In this document: positions 23,241-35,860 of the stretch, one piece after another | Numbering within the stretch: position 1 is the stretch's first letter | How the letters are laid out: every line of letters starts with the position of its first letter | Assembly: GCA_947034885.2 (NCBI GenBank) | Contig: OX344758.2 | Span: forward strand, 8,868,501-8,932,500 | DNA length: 64,000 nucleotides | Direction: 5' to 3' | From: Thuidium tamariscinum | Taxonomy: Eukaryota > Streptophyta > Bryopsida > Hypnales > Thuidiaceae | Translations under genes and position numbers: made by a program | Notes under the pieces: model-generated | Seen by the model: the letters and a program-made list of their open reading frames with translations, nothing else | What the model was told of the DNA's origin: nothing | The model's database searches: none

Positions 23241-24850
23241 ATGATCTTTTTTTTGTCATGACTGCCAAACCCTTATGTCATGGCTTACACAATAGTGGAA
23301 GTTTCGTGTTACGCTGACAATCGCTATGAACGAATTTTGCGATGTTTGTAAGATTCTCTTGCTCTTTGAGCTTGAAGTCTGCACTAGAAATTTGATAGAC
23401 GTGAATATGTGATGCACGGCTCTTGGTTCACGCTTTGGTAGCATTCTTCAATAGACTCGACTGTCTAATTGCACACTCAATTTGCATATTTCTTGTATAT
23501 CCTGGTAATCTTTTATGTTTTGTGCAAAATTGCCAGGACAACCTCCTCATGTCAAGTGCGAAAGCACGTACCAGGAAATTTATAAAAAAAGTTGCAACTT
23601 CCATATATTATTCATTGTGATTCACCTGCTCATGCACTCATCTCAATTGTCCCATCTGTTTCAATATACCTTGACTTTTTATTAGAACTTATTTAAGTTT
23701 CAAATTGGATCTTCCCAGACATTGTTCGACCTACAAGAAGTATTGCATTTCAGATGCCCAATTATGTCCATAGAAAGTGTGCAATTGAGGACAATTCAGT
23801 GCAGTGGCTCAGAATGAGAGCTTAGTCGACTTAGAACAAAATGATCGGCGGACATACTCACAAGCAAAGACAATTGCCCTTGATGACTTGAAGAACCACC
23901 ACTTGGTCCAACCGAGTACAACGTTGCAATTCAAAGTCTGAAGAATTGCAGGCCTATTTCAGATGCAAATTCAAAGGTGCTCAACCAGGATTCCTTCGAA
24001 TGTTAAGTTCCGTCAACAAGTCCAAAATTTCTTTCAGTGAAAACTTGAGGCATCTTTCTTGGCAGTGATGCAACCCAACGGGAAAAACAAAAACATGTAC
24101 CTGGCAACTTCAAAAAAGTGGAAAGCTCTGGCTTGTCCATATTTTACTGCAAAGATATGCCTCAAATTCTGATCACTAATCCTTACACATACTTCGGACG
24201 AACAAAATTCTACAACACCACTTAGAGCTTTACTCAACTCTCTATCAGACAGTTGGACATTTGAACAACATCAAAAAGAGGTTCACATTTGCCCTGGAAA
24301 CCCTAATCAAATCGGATACTACAGTGGATTTGAAAACAAAACGATGAGATCCCGAGGCAAACAAAACTCGTGAGAGTATACCTGCACTGTACAGTACATC
24401 TATGTTACACCTAATTCCTTGAGGAACACGTTTCGGAAGATTTTCAATTGCCGGAGTGCAAATATCATACCAGGAGTGTCAACCCACATTTTCCTCCACC
24501 GTGATAAATGAAGGATTTGGCCGCCTCCTCGTTCTCCAGTTGCTGCTTTCGAAGAACAAGCTAAAACCCATTGTTTTCTGTCCTCCAGATCCTTTACAGA
24601 GTGAAGAGTTGAAGTCTTCCTCTGACCCCATATTTGCGTACTTGAAGAAAATCTCGGATCCAAACACCAACGTGTAGGAACATTACGTCTCTAATAATTA
24701 TACCACATGAACGCAGATACACAGCAAAAGGAGGCGAACGACGTTATTCATACTGACGAGTTAACCCTAATAACCCATGAAACATCCCTGTTTTTGAAAA
24801 GAAACTGAATTGAAAAGCTGGCTCGAGGACAGAGCTGGCTGTGACGTGAG
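23241..24850. other. Intergenic DNA between convergent genes, no gene recognised
   Basis: Moderate GC with scattered ORFs below 90 codons on both strands; none resembles a known family and overlapping frames are equally open. Part of it is probably 3' untranslated sequence of the two convergent genes. Confidence 0.45.
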
Positions 24851-26469
24851 TTACGGGTAGTAATCGTCGTAGCCGTGGTATGGCCAGTTGTACTGCTGCT
24901 GGTACCCAGAGCCATAATACGAGTTAGCCTGATCGTAATCCGGAAGCTGGTAACTCGACTCCGGTGCTGTCATGGGTGTCGTCTCTTCGAAATCGAATGG
25001 AAGATTATCCGCCCAGCTGGAAGGAGAAACCTCCGGAGGCACTGGGAAATCATCCCACTCGAATTCCTCTGTCGCTTCACCCGTAGTTGACGTCGATGCT
25101 GCTGGAACTGCACCACAATTGAAGACACTATAAGTCTCCGAACTTCGCAATTCGTAATTCGCGAAATTGTATTTCGCGAAAATGACAAGTTTTAACATGA
25201 ATTTGCACGTCGAGTCCTAGCTCGTGTTTCAGCGAAGTTGGAGCCACATGTTAGACATCATGTACCCAACACCATGAATTTGGCACAAACCCGTGATCGA
25301 TTAATTCTAACCCTTTGACACAGACCCATGAAAGTCAAACCTTCTAATTAAATTTCATGATCCCAGGAGTGTTGCATCTGATTTTAGCGAGTCACACTAC
25401 AATAGGAAGTAGCTAGCGGTTGCAACAAATCATCAAATATTTTGCGATGGTTTTGTAGTGGTTCCGGACTCTGCCGATCAATTGCTAACCATTCCAACGT
25501 ACAGTGAAGCAAACTTGCTGCATGCAAAAGTCTTGGGCAAGTAACCAATGCAAATCTATCTATACAGCCTAAACTGTTGAAAAATCTACTCCAATCATAA
25601 ATAGTTGCAATTACATTCAGCACAACGTTGTACTAAACCATCAAAAATCGTTGACATATACAGTACATTATCTGGCGGTCATTGCAAGTCCGTTGCAAGA
25701 CCTACTGCCAAAACTCAGAATTTTGATTCGTAATGGATATTTTGGTTTACCAGTCGTTGCAATCTCTAGTAGTTGCTAACACATTGCACAATTAATGTTG
25801 TACAAACCCATTTCAAAATTTGTTAAAAGAATTTTGTCGGTACGGTCGATTACTCGCAATTCCGTAGCAAAAGCTATTCCTTAGTTCTGAAGTTCTAATG
25901 AACATGCTGTCGATCTTACCAGGGTTCATCGGCCCGGACTCCATCGCCAGCTTCCCGTACTTCTTCACCACCTTCCTCAGCTCCGCCGCAAAGTCCTGCC
26001 TCTGCAACTCCGTCGAAATCGTCGGGATCTGGTCATATATCGGGTGCCCATTGAAGTTCAGCGACGACTCACTCCCGAAGTATGTGATAGCCACATCGTA
26101 AGCGTACGCTGCCTCTTCCGGCGTGGAGTAAGTCCCCAACCACCACGTCTTCGTCGCTCTCGGAGGTCGAATCTCCGCCACCCACTTGTTCTGCTCCTTC
26201 CGGTACCGCACGCCCTTGTAGGCCGCCGTCTGCTGGCTCTCCACACCAGGAGAGTTGTACTCTCCAGAAAATTGTGGCGGAGTGGAGGATTGAGGGGAGG
26301 ACCCCCGGTCCTGCTTGCGGTGGACGTTCATGTGGCCGCCGAGAGATTGGCCGGACGTGAAAAAGTTGCCGCAGACTTTGCACATGTAGGTGCGATGACC
26401 AGGGGAGCCGCCGGGGCTACCGCCACTGTCGCTACTACAGTTCGAAAGGCTGGATTGTGCCATGACCAT
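24851..26469 (-). CDS. Fusion transcription factor: C2H2 (QxLGGH) zinc finger plus AP2/ERF domain
   Basis: Two exons on the minus strand, 26469-25920 and 25107-24851, joined in phase 1 (G|GTAAGA donor, TGCAG acceptor), give about 268 residues. Residues 28-50 form one C2H2 finger: C30, C33, H46, H50, spacing C-x2-C-x12-H-x3-H, with the plant signature QSLGGH at 41-46. Residues 84-140 form a single AP2/ERF domain (AYKGVRYRKEQNKWVAEIR, then WWLGTYSTPEEAAYAYDVA and LNF). Both lie in the same uninterrupted exon, so the fusion is not a gene-model artefact. The second exon encodes an acidic stretch (EEFEWDDF, then WADNLPFDFEE) and a Tyr/Gln-rich tail (YQQQYNWPYHGYDDYYP) that look like an activation region. 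A nuclear DNA-binding regulator is inferred; target and pathway are unknown. A second ATG two codons in is an alternative start. Confidence 0.88.
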
Positions 26470-26549
26470 GAAAAAGTAGAAAATCGAGAACGAGCTTGTG
26501 TGTTTGTGCAGGGCGATCGAGAGACTCCTAGGAATGTGGTCTATGCATG

Positions 26550-27695
26550 AGAATATTGATAGTTCACTTGGGTGGTGCTAGAAGAGACTCATACATTGTA
26601 CTACAGTGTTCGGAGGAGACATACTAGCTAGAGCGTCTCGGTTTCATCTACAAGGGCGGCGCACGTATTGACGATTGTGAGGTCTGAAATTTTATTTACA
26701 TTTGGGGAGCTAGTGCTCGCAGTTGAATGCAAGTTGCCAATCGATCTGAAGCACGGGGAGTCTAAAAAAGTTGCGGGTCCGAACATCGACGCATTGGTAT
26801 CGCATCAAGAAGGCGATCAACAAAACTTCCTTAACTTGGACTGGTTCAAGTCTAGCCAGGCTGCAGGGACTTGAAATCAGCACATTCGTGTTGAATTACA
26901 TCCTCAAGCAGAAGGAACCCTCTGTAACTCCGACTCAGAGGAAGTGTGAGGAATGTACAAATTCGAAGTTTGTGAGAACTATACTCTACCGTACTGTTGC
27001 AATGATGTCAGTGATGAAGGACAAGAGCTTTCTGCCTAACTTGTAAAAACTGTAATGCGGAAACTCAAGACGTAATCATCTATTGCACTCCCACACTGAC
27101 GTAAACGAAGCTGCAAAGTTCGAAATAGTGTTGTGAACGAATTGATTCAACAGGACCCAGATCGAAACGGGGATTTTCAAAGTAAAACTCGCTCGCTCGA
27201 GCTTGTCAAAATAAGAAGAAAGTGCAGAATCACGACAGTCACACGCTACTTGGCCAAGGCAAGCTACTTCGAGAGGATCAAACCTTCGCCTCGTGGAACA
27301 TATCGATCGATTCGATTGTACAGATCGAGTGTGGCGTCCGTTTGGAATGGATCGATTACAAAGAAATCTAGCCCAGCCTCATTCACAGAGTAAATCAACA
27401 CCAACCATGCCAATATATACCCAACTCCGATACCGAAGCTAGCGCCAGGCCGGCAACCCGTTTCTGATTGCACAGAGCTTTGCTAGCTACCGACTGTCGG
27501 GTGACGCAGTCACGCCAGCACACGCAGAGGTACGTCGAACAACGACTGACAATTCAACGGGAAAATCACCAAGTGTGCGGCCTGTTTTATACAGCCAGCC
27601 AGCTAGAGAGCGAGAATAGTTGCAGACAAAACAGGAAGGGGTAAGCTGACGTCCAAGCGGCGATTCGAACTACAGGAGAGAGAGTTTCCGAAAGC
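26550..27695. other. Upstream region of the C2H2-AP2 gene, no gene recognised
   Basis: Moderate GC sequence that should contain the promoter of the minus-strand regulator gene. ORFs up to about 90 codons are present on both strands but show no family resemblance. Confidence 0.4.
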
Positions 27696-27892
27696 ATGGG
27701 AATATGCTCGGCTTCTTCCGGGAATGCTCCTGGCACCTTCGATCCGTGCAGTGGGGATTTGCGGGTGACTGGGGGTGGATTCAGTCTACCGACGGGAGGA
27801 CCTCCGCCAGGCTGGGCTGGAAACTCCATGGCAACGACGGGACTGGAGCGCCTTGTCGGCCCGCGCGGACTTCGCGGGACGCAAGCGCGAAG
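27696..27892 (+). CDS. Possible orphan first exon, function unknown
   Basis: An isolated GC-rich ORF starts MGICSASSGNAPGTF and ends at a strong donor (CGAAG|GTACGTGA), phase 2. The MGxC start resembles N-myristoylation/palmitoylation signals. The opposite strand and a second plus frame are also open here, and the DNA that follows is AT-rich transposon sequence with no matching exon, so this may be a broken gene start or chance. Confidence 0.25.
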
Positions 27893-28689
27893 GTACGTGA
27901 AGGCATCCCATATTGATTTCCTTTAAAGCCTTCATTTATTAGCTTGGCAGTTTACATCCAAATTTGGATGAAATGATCGAATTATTCATCCAAAATCGTG
28001 GATTTTCTTCTCATGAAGAGCAGTAGCATCGTGAGTTTATTTAGAGATTCATTTGATTGCAATTCCTTGAGAACTATGTACATATCCAAGTATTCATTAA
28101 ATTTTTTTTTGAAGGAATAATGCTTTTCAAGGATTTATTGCTACCCCTCCCTCTCTCTAATGTAGCCTCTTTTCAACAAGTTTTTTGGGTCTGTGTTCTA
28201 CATTGACAATGTTATAGTGGGAGTAATATCTTATCTAAAATTTGGGTTACATGTATTTTAAGGCAATGAGATTTTTTTATACATTCTTGATCTTCTAGGA
28301 ATTAAATGAAAACCTCCACTTATATTGGTTTTCAAAGCACTTTTATATATATGTATGAAACTCAATAAGTTTCAAACATTCAAAGATAACTTGAGAGAAA
28401 GTAGAACATTTTATTCTTGTCAATGGCCAATAATTCAAGAAGTTTTCTAAGGTAAAAGTTGCTTACAATCAATTGAAGGTTTTGAAAGTGAAGACAAACT
28501 TAGTGGGATAGTAGAAAATTGGTGGGTGATTTAAAGGTGATATTTTAGCCTATAGATGGCCTTTAAGTTTACTATAGAAATGAAGAATGCATTTGTTTAT
28601 TTAGAAATTAGATCATTATTTACAAAGTACTTTGGTGATAGGCCTTCACTTTGTAGAATTATCCTTTCAAATGTTCAAACTCTGTTTGG

Positions 28690-29200
28690 GGGCAATATAG
28701 CAATTTGAGGTAGTTCAATGGAAATGGAATTTTTTTCCCTTAAAATTCTTATACAACATGTGGATAAGGAGTAGCTTTCACTACAACAATTCTTATAACT
28801 TTCAACATGGATAAAAAAATTATAATATGATATGTGATTTTCATAGCTTCGTGGGCAACCCAAGTAGTTCAAAAAATTGGCTTTTATAAGTAATAAAAAT
28901 TTGAAGTTGATTTTCAAGATTCATATGCACATGAAAAGCTTTGAATCATTATATATATTTTTATTAATGAGATGAAAGTTGTGGGGAGTTTTCATTTGTG
29001 GGCAATAATGGAATCTCTACTCTAAAATAAACTTTGAAATTCATTCTTTAATTCTATTTTCATTATTTTTAAAAGAAGCATTTGGTGTATATTATTTATT
29101 ACAAAATTATAACCATCGGGATTAGAATTTACTATTCATTCTCTACTTCTTTCTATTTACTATTTTTTTTTCAAGTATGATTATGAAATATTTTTTGCTA
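28690..29200 (+). repeat. Degenerate fragment of the CACTA family
   Basis: Aligns in the forward direction with about 7260-7810 of the complete CACTA element, for example TTTGAATCATT, GATGAAAGTT and TTACTATTTTTTTTC, at clearly lower identity. No ends were found. Confidence 0.55.
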
Positions 29201-29234
29201 AATTTTTTATATGTATTTCCATTTTAGTTCTTCA

Positions 29235-29532
29235 CTTGGGGAGGACACTTCTTGTGTATTTGGGGGACCCACGTGTGGCGGTGGGGTATTTTCAGGGGGG
29301 CTATCAATTACTTGTAATCATTACTTGGCAACATTAAAAGAGCCCCTATTTTATCATAAAGCGGAAAAATCAGCCATATTATCATCCCTATTTTATTTTT
29401 AAAACACTTTTCCTTTTTAATGTCCCCTATTTTATATATAAATTTCTTATAAATTTTATCCAAGATTATTTAAATGTACCCTATCTTCCGCTGCACGTAG
29501 GTTATTAAAAAACGGGAAGTGTCCTCCTCGGG
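29235..29532. mobile_element. MULE-like MITE, uninterrupted copy (empty site for the CACTA insertion)
   Basis: Ends contain GGGGAGGACACTTC in inverted orientation, flanked by the direct repeat GTTCTTCA (29227-29234 and 29533-29540). The interior matches 6901-7106 joined to 9098-9187 in reverse orientation. It reads straight through the position where that copy is split by the CACTA element. Confidence 0.8.
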
Positions 29533-30487
29533 GTTCTTCAACATATTATAGAAGATAACAAGATGTAGGATCTACATACTTTTGAATAAAAAATTTGAAA
29601 GATGAAATCTAACCAATTGGAAAGTATTGAAGATTCTTTAAAAAAAAAATCTAAGTAATCTGATCTTGCAATTGATAAGGTTTAGCTAAGTGTACTCTAA
29701 CAAGTGAACTACATGATTTATAGTTGAACTTAAGAAGAAAATAAACGAAGATGAAGATTTTAGCCTTGCTTAGAGTTTGAATATTTTGAAATAATTTTAA
29801 CCCCCACATATGAAAATCATTTAGGTTTACTATAACTACATCTAAATTGAACCCATATTTTTGAAGGAAAAATGAATAGGGAGGATACCAAAAATGTTGT
29901 TCTTTAGAAAGACAAGTGCAAGGTGGAATTAAAGGCCATGTGAGTGGTGTACAACTCTATTTATAATATTGTAAAATAGACAACCTTACAAATGGTTAAC
30001 TTTAACTATACTTAGAATTTTTTGAAATTCTTCTTTGTGATGGCATGTTTTAATACCAATGAAGTGATTTCTTCATATGCATCAAAAGCATTTTGGCATC
30101 ACCTACATTACACTTTTAGCACCTTGCACCTTGCATCTTTGAAAATGTGTAACTATCTCTCAAATGTGTCTAAAAATTATGAAACCATTGAGCATTTTAA
30201 TTCACAATCCTTCACCAATGTACAAAAATTGTTCTTCATTTTCTACAACATATTAATTATTCCACAAAGCTTATTTCTACTATTTTAGGTGTCGTCCTGT
30301 TGTTATGTTGAAAACTTCTAAAGACACCAAAGGCTCATGATAGAATAATATCTTGTAAGGTAGGTGCACCTAATTTCAATGACCACTTAATTATATCACT
30401 ATGTATATTCCCTCTCATTATTTCAAAATTTAAATTTAGGATAGTCACTTTTCTCTTACAATGTTTGCGTTGCATTGAAGAAAATCT

Positions 30488-30771
30488 CATTAGGGGAGAT
30501 TTGAGGCCTCCGGAAGACCGTGAGTTCCCACAATCTGAAAACACAAAAACTACTATGAGAACACAAAATTGCAAGAATCCTACATGGCCGAAAAAGTGCT
30601 ATGTCATTAATTTTTTTTAAATTAAAATTTTTAAAAAGTATTTTAGGACCAATTAATTAATTAATTTGGGGGGGGGGGGTGATGCTAGCCTAATAGTAGC
30701 CAACAATATCGAAAATCATTTCAGGAACAAACCTAAAATAGCCTTCCATTGCCCTCAAATTTCTTCTAATG
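30488..30771. mobile_element. CATTAG-family MITE with a long G run
   Basis: Ends are CATTAGGGGAGATTTGAGG and CCTCAAATTTCTTCTAATG. The inside contains an uninterrupted run of about a dozen G at 30668-30679, next to repeated TTAA words. Confidence 0.75.
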
Positions 30772-31976
30772 AGACTATCTTGAAGGCTAATAGATGTCAT
30801 TCAAATGTGCAAATATAATAAATAAATAAATTTTAAAACATTTAAATATCACAATTTGGCATGGCACTAGAAGCAATCACATGGTACAAGATTTTTTTGA
30901 AAGTAATGTATTTTTAAAGAGTACCAAAAAATATTTTTTTCATTCCTTTCTTTGTTGTATTTGTACATTTAGCTAGTAGGAAAGCAACCCTCTTCAGAAT
31001 CTAAAGTTTTTCTGATGCATAATTAAGAGAACCATGACCACATCTAGAAATTTTACAAAGTATAGTAGGATTATAAATTTATAATCAAATAAAGTATCTA
31101 TACAAAATAGTGAGACTAGGTTGTTCCACATTAATTTATGTATGTTCCACAATGAATAAATATTTGCAATTATTGTATAAGAATGCACCACTTTTGAATT
31201 AGGTGTATAAGTGGAAATATTTTTAGGAGTATTTGTTGACTTTCATGACTTGTAAAATAACTTTCTTGATGTATAGCAAATTAATTGTTAACGCTATCTA
31301 ATTCCACTATTTTGTTTAGAATACTTGAATCTTGGTAATTTCATCCCAAGTTCAAATTTGTTTGAACAAATCCTGATCAATTTTTTTTTTTCATTTCTTA
31401 TAAAGTGCCAAAGTGGCAATATTTCATTTTATTGTAGAGCTCCAGATCTCAACATTCATCCATATATTGGATAGTAAATATCATATTAGCACACAATACA
31501 TACCTATCATTCTATTTTCATCCAATATTTGACAATTTTATCCAATATTTTTTTTAAAATTGAAATTTATTGACGATTTCATCCAAAAATGTATTGTTTT
31601 TTTTCTATAGACTTGGTGCTAGGCCAAAAAATTTGCACCAAAAAACCCATTGATCCTGAGCAACTAAGGGAGCATCTCATCCAAAAAAACCTGAGAATGA
31701 TAATCCATCAATTATTTCATTAATTTTCCTTCTTTAAAGTGGCAGTGAAATGTGAAAATTTCCACCGACTTCAAGGGAAGGACAGGTTGAATTATTCCTC
31801 CCGTTCAAAGCCGGCAGGGCAGTTGGGCACTCAAGTCAATCTTTCAATTGGCTGGCGTTTGAAAATTCCATCCATCATTTGTGGAAAAGAGAGAGAAATA
31901 ATTCCATCCATCCACAATTTGTGTCAAGAAAAATAAAAAAATAAAAAAATTCCATCCATTGCTGTTATTTACTATG
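30772..31976. other. AT-rich intergenic DNA, no gene recognised
   Basis: No coding exon or complete element identified. Repeated CCATCCAT words occur at 31868-31960. Confidence 0.45.
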
Positions 31977-33636
31977 CAGAACGTTCAGTTAAATCCTACC
32001 ATCATCAAAGGTGGGCCCAGCAGTTTGGATTTACCAGAGGGAAAAACATAGGAATTTTATTTTATTTTTACAAATTCTGAATCCATCAGAGACCTCAAAT
32101 TTGAGGTTGGGGTGAACTGGCCTCCTCGCTTGGCCACTCCAAGTAATTTCAGGGAGCTAGTAAAAGCCCCCTATTTTGTGCTTATCTTATTTACCTTTGA
32201 CACTCATCCTTGTTAAGGCTGAGGTGAGCTGACCCCTCGCTCGACCACTTGGGAAAACGCTGGAATTTTTTATTTTTTATAAAAAAAAAATTATTTTTTG
32301 AAAATTTTGAATTCACATTTGCAATTAGTGGCCCTCAACTAGCTTGGAGAAGTGTTCAAGGTAAATTAGATAAGCACAAAATAGGGAGCTTTTAGTTTTA
32401 CTTACACCCCTAGAATTACTTGGAGTGGCCAAGCGAGGGGGCTAGTTCACCCTGATCCTTTGTTAATTGAGGGCCTCTGATCGCAAGTATGAATTAAAAA
32501 TTAAAAATAAATAAAAATTACAAAAAATAGAAAATTCTAGGGATTTTCCAAGTAGTTGAGTGAAGGGGCAGTTCACCTTGACTAAATTTGATTAGAGGGT
32601 GAAGGTATAAGACTTAAGATAGCAACGTCCATAACCGTTAGTGCACCCAATTACTGATAGTAGAATTATCTTAAAGTGTTGTCAAATGTGCCTTTAAACC
32701 ATGCCAATGCGTGATTGTAGTTGGTGGGGTTTGATTTTTTTAGATTTTGGTGTGAGAATCAAGGCAATTTTACTAGAGTGTGCTTAAGGGTGCCCTACAA
32801 AGTTTTACTTTGGAAATTCATAGAAATTTGATACTTTATCCAAAAATTCTAATTTTTTTCTAGAAAATTCATGATTTTCAATTGCTAATACACCAATTTT
32901 GTGCCTTGTCTAGGGCAAGTCTTATACCCTCACTTTCCAATCAAATTTGGTCGGGGTGAACGGACCCCTCACTCGGCCACTTGGAAAACCCCTAGAATTT
33001 TCTATTTTTTGTAACTTTTATTTATTTTTAAATCCTAAATTCATATTTGCAATCAGAGGCCCCCAATCAACAAAGGATTGGGGTGAACTAGCCCCATCGC
33101 TCGTCCACTCTAAGAGCATCCCCATGCCACAGCCTTCAAATATGGGCTTCAAATGAGTTTTGACATGGGCTCATGGTTGGTGAGAGTGCTTCATGCCCCA
33201 TGCCAACACTCCAAATAGACTCACTAAACACATCCCCCAAGTAAAAAAACTACCTGTCAGGCCAAGTGTTGGGCCTCCACGCTCCCAATGGCTGAAAATT
33301 CTGTGAAAGTGTGCCAGATTGAAGAAATCGAGATTTAGTGAGCCAAGTTGAAGAAACACAACAATAGAGTGTGGTTGTTACTTTGAAGTTTCTGCTGGGT
33401 AAATATTTGCTTTGAAGTGCCTGGCATGGGGCAGTTCACAGGGCAAACACTCCATATAATCAATTTGGAGCCCTTTGAAGAGCAGGCATGGGGATGCTCT
33501 AAGTAATTTTAGGGGCAGTATCCATAACCGTCATCCATAACCTTCACTTAAGGTAGCAGCATCCATAATTTTTACCCCACAGAATCCAAAAATTACCTTG
33601 TTGAGCCCACCTTCAATGGTAGGATTTACCGTCCTG
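31977..33636. mobile_element. hAT-like element with nested repeats
   Basis: The left end GTTCAGTTAAATCCTACC and the right end GGTAGGATTTACCGTCCTG match the ends of the 17141 and 61347 elements, as do internal GTGGGCCCAGCAG and TTGAGCCCACC. Inside are several copies, in both orientations, of a second family containing GGGGTGAACTRGCCCC and CGCTYGGCCACT (near 32110, 32440, 32570, 32945, 33080), and a Tourist-like insertion. Boundaries of the nested parts are uncertain, and I found no clear target duplication. Confidence 0.55.
33114..33499. mobile_element. Tourist-like (PIF/Harbinger) MITE
   Basis: Inverted ends GAGCATCCCCATGCC and GGCATGGGGATGCTC, with a TAA target duplication at 33111-33113 and 33500-33502. 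The 386-bp interior has no transposase. An undisturbed relative of the target, CCACTCCAAGTAATTT, is seen near 32144. Confidence 0.85.
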
Positions 33637-35289
33637 CGTCAGTAATTTATGGCTTCAGGTGCGCTCTCTTTCGTGTCTCCTTCTTCTTCTTCTGACAACT
33701 GAAGGAAGTTGCCGACTTTGGGCAGCCTCAGTGCGTCACGAGTCACGACGTCGAGGCAGCTTCCATGACGCGCAACAAAGTCATGCGGAATTACGGATAT
33801 ATTGGAATCCCCTTGGACCAACCGAAAGGGAGGAGAGCCACTACCCCGTAGGAGGTCCATAAAGTGACCATTTCCACAATTTTTTTTGGAGAGTCTGACT
33901 TCTTTTGAAAACAATTAAAAGAGCCATTTTAGGGGGATGGAATTCTTCAAATATTTTATCAACTCCCTCTAGCTCTCTATGAAAAAAAAGATCCATGTTT
34001 CCTTTGTATATTAATCCTTGTATGTCCGAGGTTTGTTTTGAACTTCTTGAAATTTGCTCTAAGTTGAACAAAATGCCAACATTTTGATAAGTTGTATCAA
34101 TTTTTTTTAATTGTAACCGTACAAATTCAAACTAGACATGTTAGAGATTGCAAAGGAAAAAAAACCACAAGAATATCGAAGATGTCAATGGCTGCAACCC
34201 CTAGGAGCTCTCCATTGTTCCTAAAAACTAAAAAAATGACACAACACCACTTATGGAGTGAAAGGTTATAATGTTCGAGCATCAGGGTATTAAAGTTGTA
34301 AATGTGACGTAAATTGTTTCTATCCTCTTTTTGTAAGCCAAATCTACAAAGTTGGTGACCAAAAAAATATGAGGTTAAAAGCCTTGCTAACAGGTATAAC
34401 TCCAATCAATTTGTGGCTTCTCAAATTCTACTCTATAATTTTTGTATATGAATTCTGAATGTGATTTTTTCATCAAAATCTAGTGTATTTGAGGCTCATT
34501 TTCAAGAGCTTTCAACACTTTGGAAAGCCAAGATTGCAATGGGTACCCTCGCACAAAATCTTGAATAGAAAATCACCAACATTCATTTTCCAGATTGGAT
34601 TTTTGATATTAAAATTAGACTTCTAAAAAAACTTTCCAAAAATATAAACTACTAAAAATAGCAACTTGGTTAGGTTTTATTTGACTTCAAAGTTTTGCAA
34701 ACACTAGATTCTAGTGCTTTGGGCATTTAGGGGTTAAAGGTGAAACAACCTTTTTTGGTCAAAATTTGGAGTTTACCCTCATGCCATCACTAAAATGTTT
34801 CAAATTATTTCCCACACAAAGACAAGTGTGAGAAATAGTGAAAATGATTGAAATTATATTATTCAAAGAAAGTACGAACTTGTTGTGAATTTTTGAAGTG
34901 ATCCACCCCAAAGAGTTAGTAGGCTACTCCATAATCAACAAAAACTATATCCAATATGCTCATCTTAATCACCTAAAGCGGTCACAATAATTTTTTAATG
35001 TAGAAGGCTATGAAAGTCACTTCCTACTATGATTTACATCGAAAATGTAGGGGGTTCTTAATGAGGTCACTAATCATTCTAATGGTGTTAGGGTTTGATC
35101 TAGATTGCGGTATGAAGACCCATCATAGAGTCATTTGGTGTCCATCATGGGTCATTTGATAGCAAAGGGTTGTTCTACCTTATGAAGGAAGATGGGTCTT
35201 TTTTAGAAACAAAGGGAGTACTTTTTTGGAAATAAAGGTTGACTTTATTTTATACCATAGTACATTAGAATCTAGTATATTCCTAAATG
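33637..35289. other. No gene recognised
   Basis: A small GC-richer patch (33650-33870) with ORFs on both strands gives way to AT-rich DNA. Nothing resembles a known protein. Confidence 0.4.
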
Positions 35290-35860
35290 TCCAAAGTCTT
35301 CTTTGGAATTGACTACTAAGAAAAATCATTATAAAGTATTATTTGGAAGAACATTTTTGAATTGATGTATTGAAGTGAAATGTTTTGGATTTTGAGTTTG
35401 AGTTCCAACTATACAATTAGATTCACCAATGCCATTACTAGTATTTTTCTATAAATTTTGAAAAAAATCTTCTAAATTCCTTCTAAATTCAATTAGAAAA
35501 AAATATTGTCATTTTTGAATGAATTTTGTTGGAAAGGATTTGAAATGAGGGTTTCTTCAATTAGTGGTTTTTAGGAGTTTTTTAATTTTTTGATTCTATA
35601 ACCTCATTTTTGTAGATCTAAGTTTGAATTAGAGGCAATGCAATTTTGGCTTAGTCAACCACTTGACATACTTCCTCACTTGTAATTTTAGAAAAGTGTA
35701 AACCCTAATTACACCAAATCCAACCATTAATTAGGATAACAATTTGATGAAATATCTCTACAAATCGTGTTGAATTTCATCCAAACAATAATGAAAAAGA
35801 AAAAGAATTTTCAATTTGTATATTGTTTAGAAAGTGGACATTGAAGTACTTTAAGGTGGT
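35290..35860 (-). repeat. Degenerate dispersed repeat, inverted partner of 10875-11440
   Basis: Reverse complement of the earlier copy at moderate identity, for example CCAAATCCAACCATTAA and GTCAACCACTTGAC. Coding capacity absent. Confidence 0.5.
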
